Positions 7,603-18,900 of a stretch of 21,223 bases of DNA are shown piece by piece (position 1 is the stretch's first letter; each line of letters starts with the position of its first letter). The notes under the pieces were generated by a model. It did not search any database and was not told where the DNA came from. It worked only from the letters and a program-made list of their open reading frames with translations. A program made the position numbers and the translations under genes. This DNA is from UCB3 sp964415605 (GTDB taxonomy: Bacteria; Chloroflexota; Anaerolineae; Epilineales; Epilineaceae), in the NCBI GenBank assembly GCA_964415605.1, contig CAYQBA010000073.1, positions 1 through 21,223 of the forward strand, given 5' to 3'.

Positions 7603-9890
7603 TGATGCAGCGTGGGCATTCCCGTCGCCCCCGGGGTTTCAGGGCGCACGTGGCCTGGGCGGCGCGATTGGCGCTGGCGGCAGGGCTGGCCCTGGCCCTG
7701 CGCGACTCGGACGGAGCCTTCGGCCCCGACGTGGCCGGCGCGCAGCCGTCGCCCCCCGACTTCAACAGCTTGCGCAACCGCGAGCTCCAGTGGGGAGCCT
7801 ATGGCGACGACAACGACGAGTTCCACCTTCCGCGAGGTGCCGACACGTCGTCGGTGGTGCGTTACGCCGAGTCGTTCTCGCAGTTCAACGCCCGCCCGCA
7901 GATGCCCGGCCAGGGGGGCGGCTTGCCGAGCACCGGCGGGGTGACCGGCGGGATGCTCCCGCCCGGCTGGGAGATCACGAGCTGCGCCGTGTCGGTGTTC
8001 AACCAGTGGCACCTCGAGCGGTCGCCCGCGAACATCCCTTGGCTGGCGACGACGCGCGGCACGATGCCCGACCCGGAGATGGAGCCGGAGCTGACGTTCA
8101 TGACGGTGCCGGCGATGTGGTACGGCACGACGCCGCTGGCCGACCCGCAGCCCGACATCCCGCCGCCCGAGGGGCCCGGCCCCGTTCCGCCGTGCGACCG
8201 CCTGCTCGGCACGAAGTACCCGCCGAAGTACCCCATGGGCGATCTTTGCACCGCGGAGGGCGGTGGGCTGGTGCCGACGTGCGGCAACATCGTCTCGCCC
8301 CGCATCAGCCTCTTCGACGTGCCGACGCCGATCGCGCTGACGTTCACCAACCTCATCGACAAGCTGCCGGGCGTGCACGTGGCGCGGGTCGAGATCTCGG
8401 TCAACGGCAGCGAGTTCGTGGTCCTCAAGGACTACACCGCCATCTCCGGCGCGGGGCTCGGGACGCGCTCGGGCATCCCGCCGGTGTACCAGAAGGAGGA
8501 GATCGACCTCTCGGACTACGCCTACTCGGTGATCCAGCTGCGGTGGTTCTTCCTCAACAACAACCCGTTCATCTCGACCAACTTCTACGGCTGGGTGGTC
8601 GACAACGTCGAGATCCGCGGCGGCATGGGCACGCGCCGGCCGGGCATCGGCAAGCCGCCTGGCCCGCCGCCCCTCACCCCGCCGTTCCCGCCCGATCCGC
8701 TCAAGGAGCACCTCGACTTCCGGTGCCTGGGCGAGGTCCTCCTGCCGACGGGCGTGCGGCCACCCCTCGAGCAGCCGCGCATCTATATCGCGGACACCGG
8801 CAACCATCGGATCTCGGTGTTCCGTTACGATCATGACCGGAACTTCCCGGATCCGCAGCCGTGCAACGTGTCGCTGACGCCGCCGCGCAACTGGTTCGGG
8901 AGCTACGGCGACGACGACGAGCACCTCAACAGCCCCCACGACGTGGTGGTCGGGCCCGACGGCTACATCTACGTGGCCGATACCGGCAACCACCGCATCA
9001 TGCGCTTCAAGCAGAGCGGCAAGCCGGCACCTCACCTCGGCCTGCACGGCGGCGGCGCCCTCAACGCCTACGGCAGCTACGGCGCCGGCACCGGCCTCGA
9101 CGGATCGCCGGAGTTCAACTCGCCCAAGGGAATCGCGGCCAGCGGCTGGAAGTACTTCAACGCCGGGCTCGGGCTGGTGGCCCGCTACTTCTACCTGTAC
9201 GTCGCCGACACCGGCAACCACCGGATCCAGCGCCTGGCGATCGACAAGTTCGGCCGCCTGGTCAGCCTGGAGTGGCGCGAGTTCGGCTCGTTCGGCGTCG
9301 GCGACGACGAGTTCAACCAGCCCGTCGGCATCGACGTCAACCCGATCGACGCGCCGACGGTCCTCGCGCCGCCGCTCTTCCAGCTTCCGCTTGTCGGGCG
9401 GCCGATTCCCGCGTGGGCGGGCCGGGTCTACGTGGCCGACAGCACCAACCACCGGATCAAGGTCGCCGACCTCGACGGCAACTTCCAGGACGCAGAGTCG
9501 TTCGGCCGCTACGGCGACGACTACCCGGACCTGACGAACGTCGTCGAGCTTCACTCGCCCCAGGACGTGGAGGTCGGGATCCGCCTCGAGAGCGTCAGCG
9601 GCACCGCCAGCCGCGAGGTCGACCTGTACGTCGCCGACACCGGCAACCACCGCGTGTTCTACCTCATGTGCGGCGGGGTCACGCCGCCCCGACCCTGCTC
9701 GACGCCGCTGACCGCGTTCACCGCGGTCTTCGGCCGCTACGGCGACGCGTTCGGCCTCTTCAACAGCCTGGCCGGCTTGGCCGCCGATCGCCTTCAGCCC
9801 GAAGACTACCCCGACAGCGTCGGGACAGGCAGCGACGTCTTTGCCATCGATACCGGCAACCACCGCGGGCAGCGGTTCGCGCACCCATGA
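7602..9890 (+). CDS. Secreted NHL-repeat beta-propeller protein with N-terminal beta-sandwich region
   Basis: The product has 762 residues from the ATG that overlaps the gene 1 stop (TGATG), a sign of translational coupling. An Arg-rich N-terminus is followed by a hydrophobic stretch (AARLALAAGLALAL) and a likely cleavage near VAGA-QPSPP. Residues about 110-375 form a Cys-containing region with VARVEISVNGSEFVVLKD and, at its end, GWVVDNVEIRGG. That last pattern is common at the C-terminal edge of jelly-roll domains in secreted proteins. Six NHL signatures follow, variants of YVADTGNHRI, beginning at residues about 394, 456, 532, 609, 675 and 746, the last almost at the C-terminus. This number fits a six-bladed propeller. 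NHL propellers bind protein, RNA or ligands; in secreted proteins they are usually scaffolds. No catalytic motif of peptidylglycine lyases or similar enzymes is seen. The partner is inferred to be a neighbouring gene product. Confidence 0.88.
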   Translation: MMQRGHSRRPRGFRAHVAWAARLALAAGLALALRDSDGAFGPDVAGAQPSPPDFNSLRNRELQWGAYGDDNDEFHLPRGADTSSVVRYAESFSQFNARPQMPGQGGGLPSTGGVTGGMLPPGWEITSCAVSVFNQWHLERSPANIPWLATTRGTMPDPEMEPELTFMTVPAMWYGTTPLADPQPDIPPPEGPGPVPPCDRLLGTKYPPKYPMGDLCTAEGGGLVPTCGNIVSPRISLFDVPTPIALTFTNLIDKLPGVHVARVEISVNGSEFVVLKDYTAISGAGLGTRSGIPPVYQKEEIDLSDYAYSVIQLRWFFLNNNPFISTNFYGWVVDNVEIRGGMGTRRPGIGKPPGPPPLTPPFPPDPLKEHLDFRCLGEVLLPTGVRPPLEQPRIYIADTGNHRISVFRYDHDRNFPDPQPCNVSLTPPRNWFGSYGDDDEHLNSPHDVVVGPDGYIYVADTGNHRIMRFKQSGKPAPHLGLHGGGALNAYGSYGAGTGLDGSPEFNSPKGIAASGWKYFNAGLGLVARYFYLYVADTGNHRIQRLAIDKFGRLVSLEWREFGSFGVGDDEFNQPVGIDVNPIDAPTVLAPPLFQLPLVGRPIPAWAGRVYVADSTNHRIKVADLDGNFQDAESFGRYGDDYPDLTNVVELHSPQDVEVGIRLESVSGTASREVDLYVADTGNHRVFYLMCGGVTPPRPCSTPLTAFTAVFGRYGDAFGLFNSLAGLAADRLQPEDYPDSVGTGSDVFAIDTGNHRGQRFAHP

Positions 9891-9994
9891 CATCGCCCGT
9901 GCGCCCCGTGCGCCCCGACCGCCGCCCCGCTTTCGACATCGACCGGCCGAACGCCGTGCCGGCTGAGCAGCCCATCCCTTCAAGGACGATTGCC
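9891..9994 (+). other. Short intergenic spacer between genes 2 and 3
   Basis: This 104-base spacer contains a direct repeat GTGCGCCCC (9899-9907 and 9908-9916) and only a weak CCGGC/GCCGG stem with a 10-base loop and no T-tract. I see no convincing terminator or promoter, so read-through from gene 2 into gene 3 is plausible. Confidence 0.5.
9982..9986 (+). promoter_or_regulatory. Ribosome binding site of gene 3
   Basis: AAGGA is 8 bases before the ATG at 9995, an ordinary spacing that fixes the start of this giant gene. Confidence 0.65.
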
Positions 9995-12900
9995 ATGAAC
10001 GACCACGCCCCGATTCACGCGACGCCCACCCCGACCGACGCCACGGTCGGCACCGGAGGGGCGAAGCGCAGACCCCGCTGGTGGTGGGCCCGCCGCGCGC
10101 GCCGGGCGGTGCTTGTCACGTGCGTGGTGGGGGTGTCGCTCATGGCGAACCGCAGCGCGGTCGTGCACGCGTTCGGCGACCTCAAGGTGGACATCGGCGG
10201 TGTCAGCCCCGCCGTGCCCAACAGCTGCCTCTCGTGTGCGGCGGTTCCGCCAACCCTCCCGGATCCGTTCCATCCCGACGACAAGATCATCGCGGGCGCG
10301 CAGACGCTGATCCCGCTCGTGATCCCGGCCAACCGATCGTCTGCCCAGAATCCCGAGGACGCCTTCATCGTGACGGTGCGGAACACCGACACCAACCCCG
10401 CGAACCCGCCGTCGGAGCCGGTGGTCTTCGAGTATCGCGCGCCTTACGGTGTGACCATCACCGGCATGCAGATGAACGGCATCAACGCCAGCGGGCCGAT
10501 CATCAACTTGCCGTGCGAGATCGGCACCGAGCTCGACCCGCCCGAGCCGAGCACGTGCGAGATCGGCCAGCTCCCGCCGGTGGTGGGGGCGGTCACCATC
10601 CAGATCGAGTACTACGTCGACCGCGCCATCATCCGCGAGACGCTGTTGGACCACGACGTCCGGGCGTACCTGACGCCGATCGGCACCGACGCCAACGAGG
10701 CCGACAACCAGGACCACGCCTTCACCAGCGTCGAGACCCTGGCCGACCTGCAGGTGCTCAAGAGCGGGCCAAGCTGCCCCTTCCCGTTCTTCCCGAACAA
10801 CATGAAGGCCGGCACGTGCGACATCTTCAAGCTCGCCGTGACGAACAAGGGGCCGTCGGTGGCTCGCCACGTGTTCGTCGGCGACAGCTTCCTGCTCGAC
10901 CCGCGCGGCGGCCTGACGATCGAAGAGGCCCGCGTGGTCGAGACCGAGGGGACGAGCTGCAGCGTGCAGACGACGTTCGGCCAGAACACCGGCATGTTGT
11001 GCGACCTCGGCGACATCATCACCGGCGACGTCCGCTACGTCGAGGTCAAGGTGTGCGCCGCGTCCGACATCCCCGACGGCAAGAATTTCCTTAACTTCAC
11101 GGCCGTGGGCAGCGGCAGCCTGCCGCCCCCGCTCGGCATCAACCCGCTGATCCCGGCGGGCATCATCCCGATCCTCGGCCTCGAGTTCCCGTTCACGCCC
11201 GAGCCGTGCCTGTCGCTGACCGGGGCGCTCAAGTGCCTCAACAACGTCAGCGTGCTGCCGGTCACCGTGAACTCCGAAGGCGATCTCGACATCGAGAAGA
11301 GCGTCGAGCCCGCCAAGGTCAACGCCGGCGAGCAGAACAAGTACACGATCAAGGTCACCAACAACGGCCCGTCGGACGTGCTCAACCCGATCGTCAAGGA
11401 CACGCTCCCCGAGGGTGTCGACTACGAGGTCGACAACGACACCTGCATCGTGCGCGACCGCAACGCCGTCGGTCCGGACAAGTACGGCTACTTCACCGAG
11501 GACAGCGGGCGCGACCCGTTCCTGCGCCGCGACGGGCCGCAGGAGGGCCACGACATCGACAGCGGCGACCCGCCGCCCTTGCCGATTCCGTACGACCCCG
11601 CCGACCCCGGCGCGCCGTTCTTCGACATCGCGACCACCGGCACCGCGATCGGCGCGTTCGCCGGCGGCCCCGATGACGGCTCGGCCAACGTGCCGATCGG
11701 CTTCAACTTCACGTTCTACGACGAGGTGGCGAGCAGCGTCTGGGTCAGCACCAACGGCTACCTGAAGTTTGGGACGGGCGGGCCCGACACGACCGATCCG
11801 GAAAACGACTGCCCGCTGACCGCGTCGACCCCCAACCGCGCCATCTACGCGTTCTGGGACGACCTCGATCTTTCCACCGGCAGCGTGCGCTATCGGGTCG
11901 TCACCAACCCGCAGGACACGTCGCTGGACGTCTTCATCGTGCAGTGGAGCGACGCGACGATCAAGAACAGCGGCGATCAGATCTCGTTCCAGGTCCAGCT
12001 GTTCCAGGGCACCAACCAGATCCGCATCGTCTACGGCCCCGGCGTCGATGCCACGCCTGCCGCCTCGGGAGCGTCGGCCACGGTCGGCATCGAGCCGCGG
12101 ATGGAGCTCGCCGACGAGGGCGGCGGCGTGACCTTCGCGTGCGGCGACGACGCGAACCCGGCGGCGCCGTTCCTGTCGGAGAACCAGGTCATCGCGTTCA
12201 CGCAGGACGTGGCGCCGGGCGACGAGCTGATCTGCCGGGTGGGCGAGCCGGTCAAGCCCGGCAGCGTGCCCGCCTACATCGAGGGTGCGTTCACCGGCTA
12301 CCCGAACATGGGCTGCATCGCCGGCCTCCTCGACCTCAGCCTGCCCTTCGACAACTTCCAGGTCACCAACGACAAGGTCTTCACGTTCCGCGACGGCTCG
12401 ACCGTGACGCATGTGATGAAGCCGGGCGAGATGCGCATCATCGAGGTCCAGGGCCTCGTCGACCCGTCGATCAAGCCCGGCACCCTGATCACCAACACCG
12501 CGGTCATCACCGGCTACACGACGCTGGGCGACCCGACCACGATGACGATGCCCGACAACTTCCAGCCTTTCGGCGGCAACAACACGGGCGACACCAAGAA
12601 CCTTGTGCTCCAGAAGGCCGACCTGCGGGTGACCAAGTTCGGCAAGCCCGACCGCGCGGTGCGCGCCGGCGAGGTGCTGACGTACACCATCGTCGTCGAC
12701 AACTACGGCCCGAGCTGGGCCGACGACGTCGCCATCAAGGACGTCCTGCAGGCGTCGAAGAACTTCGACCTCATCGACATCCACTCGGACCGCCGGGCAA
12801 TCTGCAACGGCTTGCCGGGTCCCCGCAACGAGATCATCAAGCCCAGCAAGTGGCCGCTCGACGAGCCGCCGCCCGCGTTCGGCGTCGACGACGACACCGG

Positions 12901-15900
12901 CGTCGAGGATATCGAGCAGCGCCTCGAGCTCGACTGCACGCTCGTCGACGACCCCGACACGCCCGAGGGCGACGAGATGGCGTCCGAGAACACCATGGAG
13001 AACCGCCTCGAGGTGCTGGCGGCCGACGGACCACCCAACAGCGGCCGCTGGATCCTCACGCTGCGCGTGCGGGCGCGGGACACGCAGAGCCTCAACAACG
13101 TCGTCGACGTGCTCAGCCCCGTCGCGGCCGATCCCGACCGTGAGAACAACCACGACGAGGTCGAGCACGAGATCACCGACGTGGCGGACCTCGAGATCAG
13201 CAAGACCGACTCCGGTGACCCGTTCGTGGCCGGCACCGAGTTCACGTACTACATCGACGTCACCAACCACGGACCGTCGGTCGCCGACAACGTCGTCGTC
13301 GTCGACACGCTGCCGCTCGAGGTGTCGGTCGTCAGCATCTCGCAGCCCGGGGCCGGCTCGTGCGCCACGGTGCAGGGCACCGACGGCAACCTGCAGGTAC
13401 GCTGCAACCTCGGCAACATGGGGGCCGATGAGGACGAGCGGATCGAGATCCGGGTCAAGGCCGATCCCGACATCCCCGATGGCACGATCCTCTTCAACCA
13501 GGCCGTGGTCACCAGCGACATCTTCGACCCGACCAACCACGACAACATCACGCGGTCGCGCTCGGTCATCATCGCCCGGGTCGACCTCGGCGTCACCAAG
13601 GTCGACGACCCCGACCCGGTCCTCGCCGGCCGCGACCTCGAGTACCGCATCACCGCCGTCAACCACGGGCCGTCCAACGCCCGCGAGGTCGTGGTGCGCG
13701 ACGCCTTGCCGGCGAACGTCACGTTCATCTCGGCGAACGTCGTCACCGGGCCCGGCGTGTGCCTCCCGGCCCCGATGGGCCAGGTCACCTGCCAGCTCGG
13801 CAAGCTGGGCGTCGAGCAGGTCGTCGAGATCGCCGTCAAGGTGCGCGTGAACGAGGACGCGCCGTGCGGCGTCGACATCGTCAACGACGTGACGATCGAG
13901 AGCACGACCGACGAGGTGTCGCCCGACCCGACCGCCAACGCCGACCAGCGCCAGACGCGCGTGAACTGCGACGCCGCGCTCGCGATCACCAAGACCGTCT
14001 CGGACCAGACGCCGGTGGCGGGCACGGAGCTCCGCTACACCATCGCGGTGACCAACAACGGCCCGTCGCGCGCGCTCGACGTGCGCGTCACCGACGACCT
14101 GCCCGCCGACGTCGCGTACCGCCTCGACACGTTTGGGTGCGGCGCGAGCCTCTTCGGTGCCGGCTGCGCCCTCGGCGACCTTGCGGTCGGGCAGACCGTG
14201 CGGTTCGACGTCATCGTGGCGCTCGAGGCCGACGCGGTGTGCGGCACGACGCTGACGAACGTGGCGTCGGCCGACGCCGACAACGCGGCGCGGGTCGAGG
14301 CGACAGCGGACATCGTGGTGGATTGCGAGAGCGACCTGTGGATCCGCAAGTTCGGCAAGCCGGACGAGGCGGTGCGCGCCGGCGAGGAGCTGACCTACTA
14401 CGTGACGGTGACCAACCTCGGCCCGAGCGACACCGTGCCGGGCGAGGTGTACTTCCGCGACCTCCTGGCGTCCGACGGCTCGTTCACCGTCACGCGCATC
14501 GCCAGCGACCACCCCGCGACCTGCGACCCCGACAACGGCCCGGCGTTCCCGCTGCCGTTCAACGGCGCGGTCGAGGGCAACCAGGACCTCGAGATCGTCT
14601 GCACGCTCGCCGACGACCTCAACCCGAACGAGCAGTGGATGGTCGAGATCGACGTCACGGCCGACCAGGCGCAGACGCTGAACAACACGGCCGACGTGTT
14701 CCACGCCCGGTCGCTCGACCCCAACCGCGCCAACGACCACGCCGAGGTCGCGCACGCCATCACCGACGTCGCGGACCTGTCGATCGTCAAGAGCGACAGC
14801 GACGACCCCGTGACCGCCGGAGAGTCGTTCGACTACGACCTCCGCATCGTCAACGCCGGCCCGTCGCCGGCGGAGAACGTCGTCGTCCGCGACACCCTGC
14901 CGCTGGGCCTCCGGGTGACGGGCCTCAGCAGCCTGGCCGGCGGCACGTGCGGACTCGACCAGCCCGCCGACGGCGCGGCCAGCGTGGTCTGCTATCTGGG
15001 CGACCTCGACGTCAACGAGCAATACAACATCACGATCGAGGTCGCGGTGCCCGATGGGTTCGACCACGGGAGCACGCTGTGGAACGCGGCCACGGTCGAC
15101 AGCGACGTGCTGGATCCTGAGCGCGGCGACAACCTCGACCGCACCCGCACCCGCGTCGTCGCCGAGGCCGACCTCGAGGTCACCAAGGCCGATGACCCCG
15201 ATCCGGTGCTCGCCGGCGCACCGCTGACCTACCGGATCAGCGTGGTCAACCATGGCCCGTCGCAAGCCCGGCGCGTGGTGGTCACCGACGACGTGCCGGC
15301 GGGCTTCACGGTCTTGTCGGCGGCGCCGCTCAGTGGCGACGGGGTCTGCCAGGCGCTGCCGGCCGGCTTCGTCACGTGCGACCTCGGCAACCTGCCGGCT
15401 GGCGCCGGATACCAGATCGTCGTCGAGGGCGTCGTGGACCCGGCCGCGGCATGCGGCACGCCGCTGCTCAACGTCGTGAGCGCGGGCAGCGATACCGCCG
15501 AGCCGGCGCCCGACGTGTCGCCCAACACGGCCAGCCAGTCGACGGCCGTCAACTGCCAGGCCGCGCTGACGGCGGTCAAGACCGTATCGACGCGCACGCC
15601 GTCCGCCGGCACCGACCTCGTCTACACGCTCTCGGTGCACAACGCCGGGCCCTCCGTGGCGGCGGACGTCGCGGTCAAGGACATCCTGCCGCCGTCGATG
15701 ACCTACGTGCTCGACACGCGCCGGTGCGGCGTGGACCTCTTCGGCGTCGGCTGCGACCTCGGCGACCTCGCGCCGGGCGAGACGGTCAGCTTCGACGTCG
15801 TCGCGCACCTGGCGCCCGACGCGGCCTGCCGGTCGACCCAGACCAACACGATGATCGTCACGTCGACGACCGCCAGCAGCGTCGTCGCCCGCGCCGACGT

Positions 15901-18900
15901 CGTCGTGAATTGCGACGCCGACCTGCGGGTCCTGAAGTTCGGCAAGCCCGACGGCTCGGTCCGCGCGGGTGAGGTGCTGTCGTACACGGTGGTCGTCGAC
16001 AACCTCGGCCCTAGCTTCGCCGAGGGCGTGTTCATCAAGGACATCATGCAGTCCTCGGGCACGTTTACGGTGCTGAACGTCTCGTCGGACCGCGACGCGG
16101 CGTGCGTGACCGACCCCGCCGCCTGGAACGACGTCAAGGGCCATCTCGAGCTGGGCTGCACGCTGAACGATCCCCTCGGAGTGCTCGACGAGAACGGCTC
16201 GTTCCCCAACCCCGGCCGGTGGATCATCGGCATGACGGTGATGGCCAACGAGTCGCAGACCATCAACAACGTGGTCGATGCCGGCGCCCGCCAGGCGCAC
16301 GATCCCGACGCGCGCAACAACCGGGCGGTGGTCGAACACGCCATCACCGACGTAGCCGACCTGTCGATTACCAAGACCGACCATGACGTCGACGAGCCGT
16401 TCAGGGCCGGCACGACCTTTACCTACGACATCACGGTCCGGAACGACGGCCCATCGACGGCCGAGAACGTCGTCGTGGTCGACACCTTGCCCATCGGCCT
16501 CGACGTCGCCGATCTCGCCGACGGGTGCGCCGCGACGACGCTGCCGACGGGCGCTCGCAAGGTCACGTGCAACCTCGGCACGCTGCCCGTGGGTGCCGAG
16601 CGGGTCATCACGCTCGAAGTGCGGGTGCGGCCCGACATCGCCGACGGCACGGTCCTGTGGAACCATGCCATTGTGCTCAGCGACGTGTTCGATCCCGACA
16701 ACCGCGACAACATCGCGCAGACGCCCTCCCGGATCGCGGAGGAAGTCGACCTTGAGGTCACCAAGCTCGACGAACCCGACCCGGTGACGGCCGGCGCGCG
16801 GCTCGAGTACCAGCTCGCGGTGACGAACCACGGCCCGTCGTTGGCGCGCGACGTCGTGCTGACCGACGACCTGCCGGCGGGCCTGACGGTGGTGTCGGTC
16901 GTCCCGCTTGGCGGTCATGGTACGTGCCAGCCGTTGCCGGTCGGGTTCGCGACGTGCCACTTCGACACGCTCGCGCCGGGCCAGAGCGAGACGGTGACGC
17001 TCGTGGCGGAAGTCTCACCGGCCGTGGCGTGCGGGGTTGACCTTCTCAACGTCGTCTCGGCCGCCAGCGATTCCGCCGAGCCACCGGTCGATCCGCACGC
17101 CAACGTGGCGAGCGCTGCCACGAGCGTGGCGTGCCGTGGCCGCCTGGTGGCCTCCAAGCTGGCCTCGACGTACACGCCCGTCGCCGGCGGTGACCTGGTC
17201 TACACGCTCTCGGTCCGCAACCTCGGGCCGTCGGTCGCGCGATCGGTGACGGTAACCGACACGCTGCCGGCCGGCATGACGTACGTGTTCGACACGCGCG
17301 GCTGTGGCTCGGGCCTGTTCGGCGCCGGCTGTGGGTTGGGCGACCTCGATCCGGGCGAGGGCGCGACGTTCGACGTGGTGGTCCACGTGGCGCCCGACGC
17401 GGCGTGCGGTGCCGTACTGCCCAACGTGGCCCGCTTCACGTCCACCACCACGGACCCGGTGTCGGCCTCGGCTGATGTCCGGGTCGACTGCGTCGCCGAC
17501 CTGCGCGTGTTGAAGTTCGGCAAGCCCGACGGCGCCGCGCGCGCGGGCGAGGTGCTCACGTACACCGTAGTTGTCGACAACCTCGGCCCCAGCTACGCGC
17601 CGGGCACGGCGATCAAGGACGTCCTGCGGGCCAGCGGCGGCTTCGATGTCGTGTCCATCACCAGCGATCGCGACCACACGTGCACGGCGGACCCGGCGGC
17701 CACCGGGGGCGGCGGTCTGGCGGATCCGTGGCTGCCCAACGCCATCGCCGCGGTCAACATCGACTGCACGCTCGATGAGCCTCTGGGTGTCCTGCGCGCC
17801 GACGGGTTCCCGAACCCGGGCCGGTGGATCCTGACGATGGCGGTCCGGGCGCGCGAGGGACAGAGCATCAACAACGTCGTCGACGCGACGTCGGCCGCCG
17901 CCGACCCCGACGCGGCCAACAACCGGGCGCGGGTGGAGCATGCCGTCACCGACGTGGCGGACCTCGAGGTCTCGAAGACCGACAGCGGCGACCCGTTCCG
18001 TGCGGGCACGGCGTTCGAGTACCGCATCGCGGTCACCAACCGTGGCCCGTCGACGGCCGAGAACGTGGTCGTGGTCGACACGCTGCCCCTCGGGCTCAGC
18101 CTCGTCGACATGAGCCAGCCCGGGCCCGGCTCGTGCAGCGCCGTGCAGCAGGTCACCGAGAACGTCGTGGTCACCTGCAACCTCGGCACGCTGGCGGACG
18201 GCGACGAACGCGACATCACGCTCACGGTCACGAGCGCGCCGGACGTGGCCGACGGAACCATCTTCTGGAACCAGGCCGTCGTCTTCAGCGACATGTTCGA
18301 TGCCGACAACCAGGACAACGTGTCGCGCTCGCGCTCGCGGATCACCGGAGAGGCCGACCTCGGCGTGACCAAGTCGGACGCGCCGGATCCGGTCACCGCC
18401 GGCCAGACCGTCGAGTACCGGATCACCGTGACCAACCACGGCCCGTCGGTGGCGCGCGACGTCGTCGTCAGCGACGACCTCCCCGACGCGGTGGCCGTCG
18501 TGGCGGCGGCGACGCTCAGTGGCCGCGGCGTCTGCCAAGCGCTGCCGGCCGGCTTCGTCACGTGCCACTTCGACGACCTGGCGTCCGGCGCAAGCGAGGA
18601 CGTCGTGATCACGACCACGGTCGACCCGGCCGCGAGCTGCACGGCCGACCTTGTCAACCGCGCGGCGGTGGCGAGCACGACGGCCGAGCCGAGCCCGGAC
18701 CCGCACGTCAACAGTGCGACGACGACGACCGACGTCGCGTGCCGCGCGGCGCTGGCCGTCACCAAGACCGCCTCGTCGTACACGCCGGTGGCGGGTGGTG
18801 ACGTGGTCTACACGCTCGCGGTGCGCAACCTCGGGCCGTCGGTGGCGCGGGCGGTGACGCTCCGCGACACGCTTCCGGCCGGCATGAGCTACGTGCTGGA

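Noticed and set aside
9899..9965. Terminator between genes 2 and 3
   Set aside because: Only a five-pair stem with a ten-base loop is found, without a T-run.
7251..9983. Minus-strand open frame of about 900 codons opposite gene 2
   Set aside because: Same compositional artefact; the NHL signatures are clearly encoded on the plus strand.
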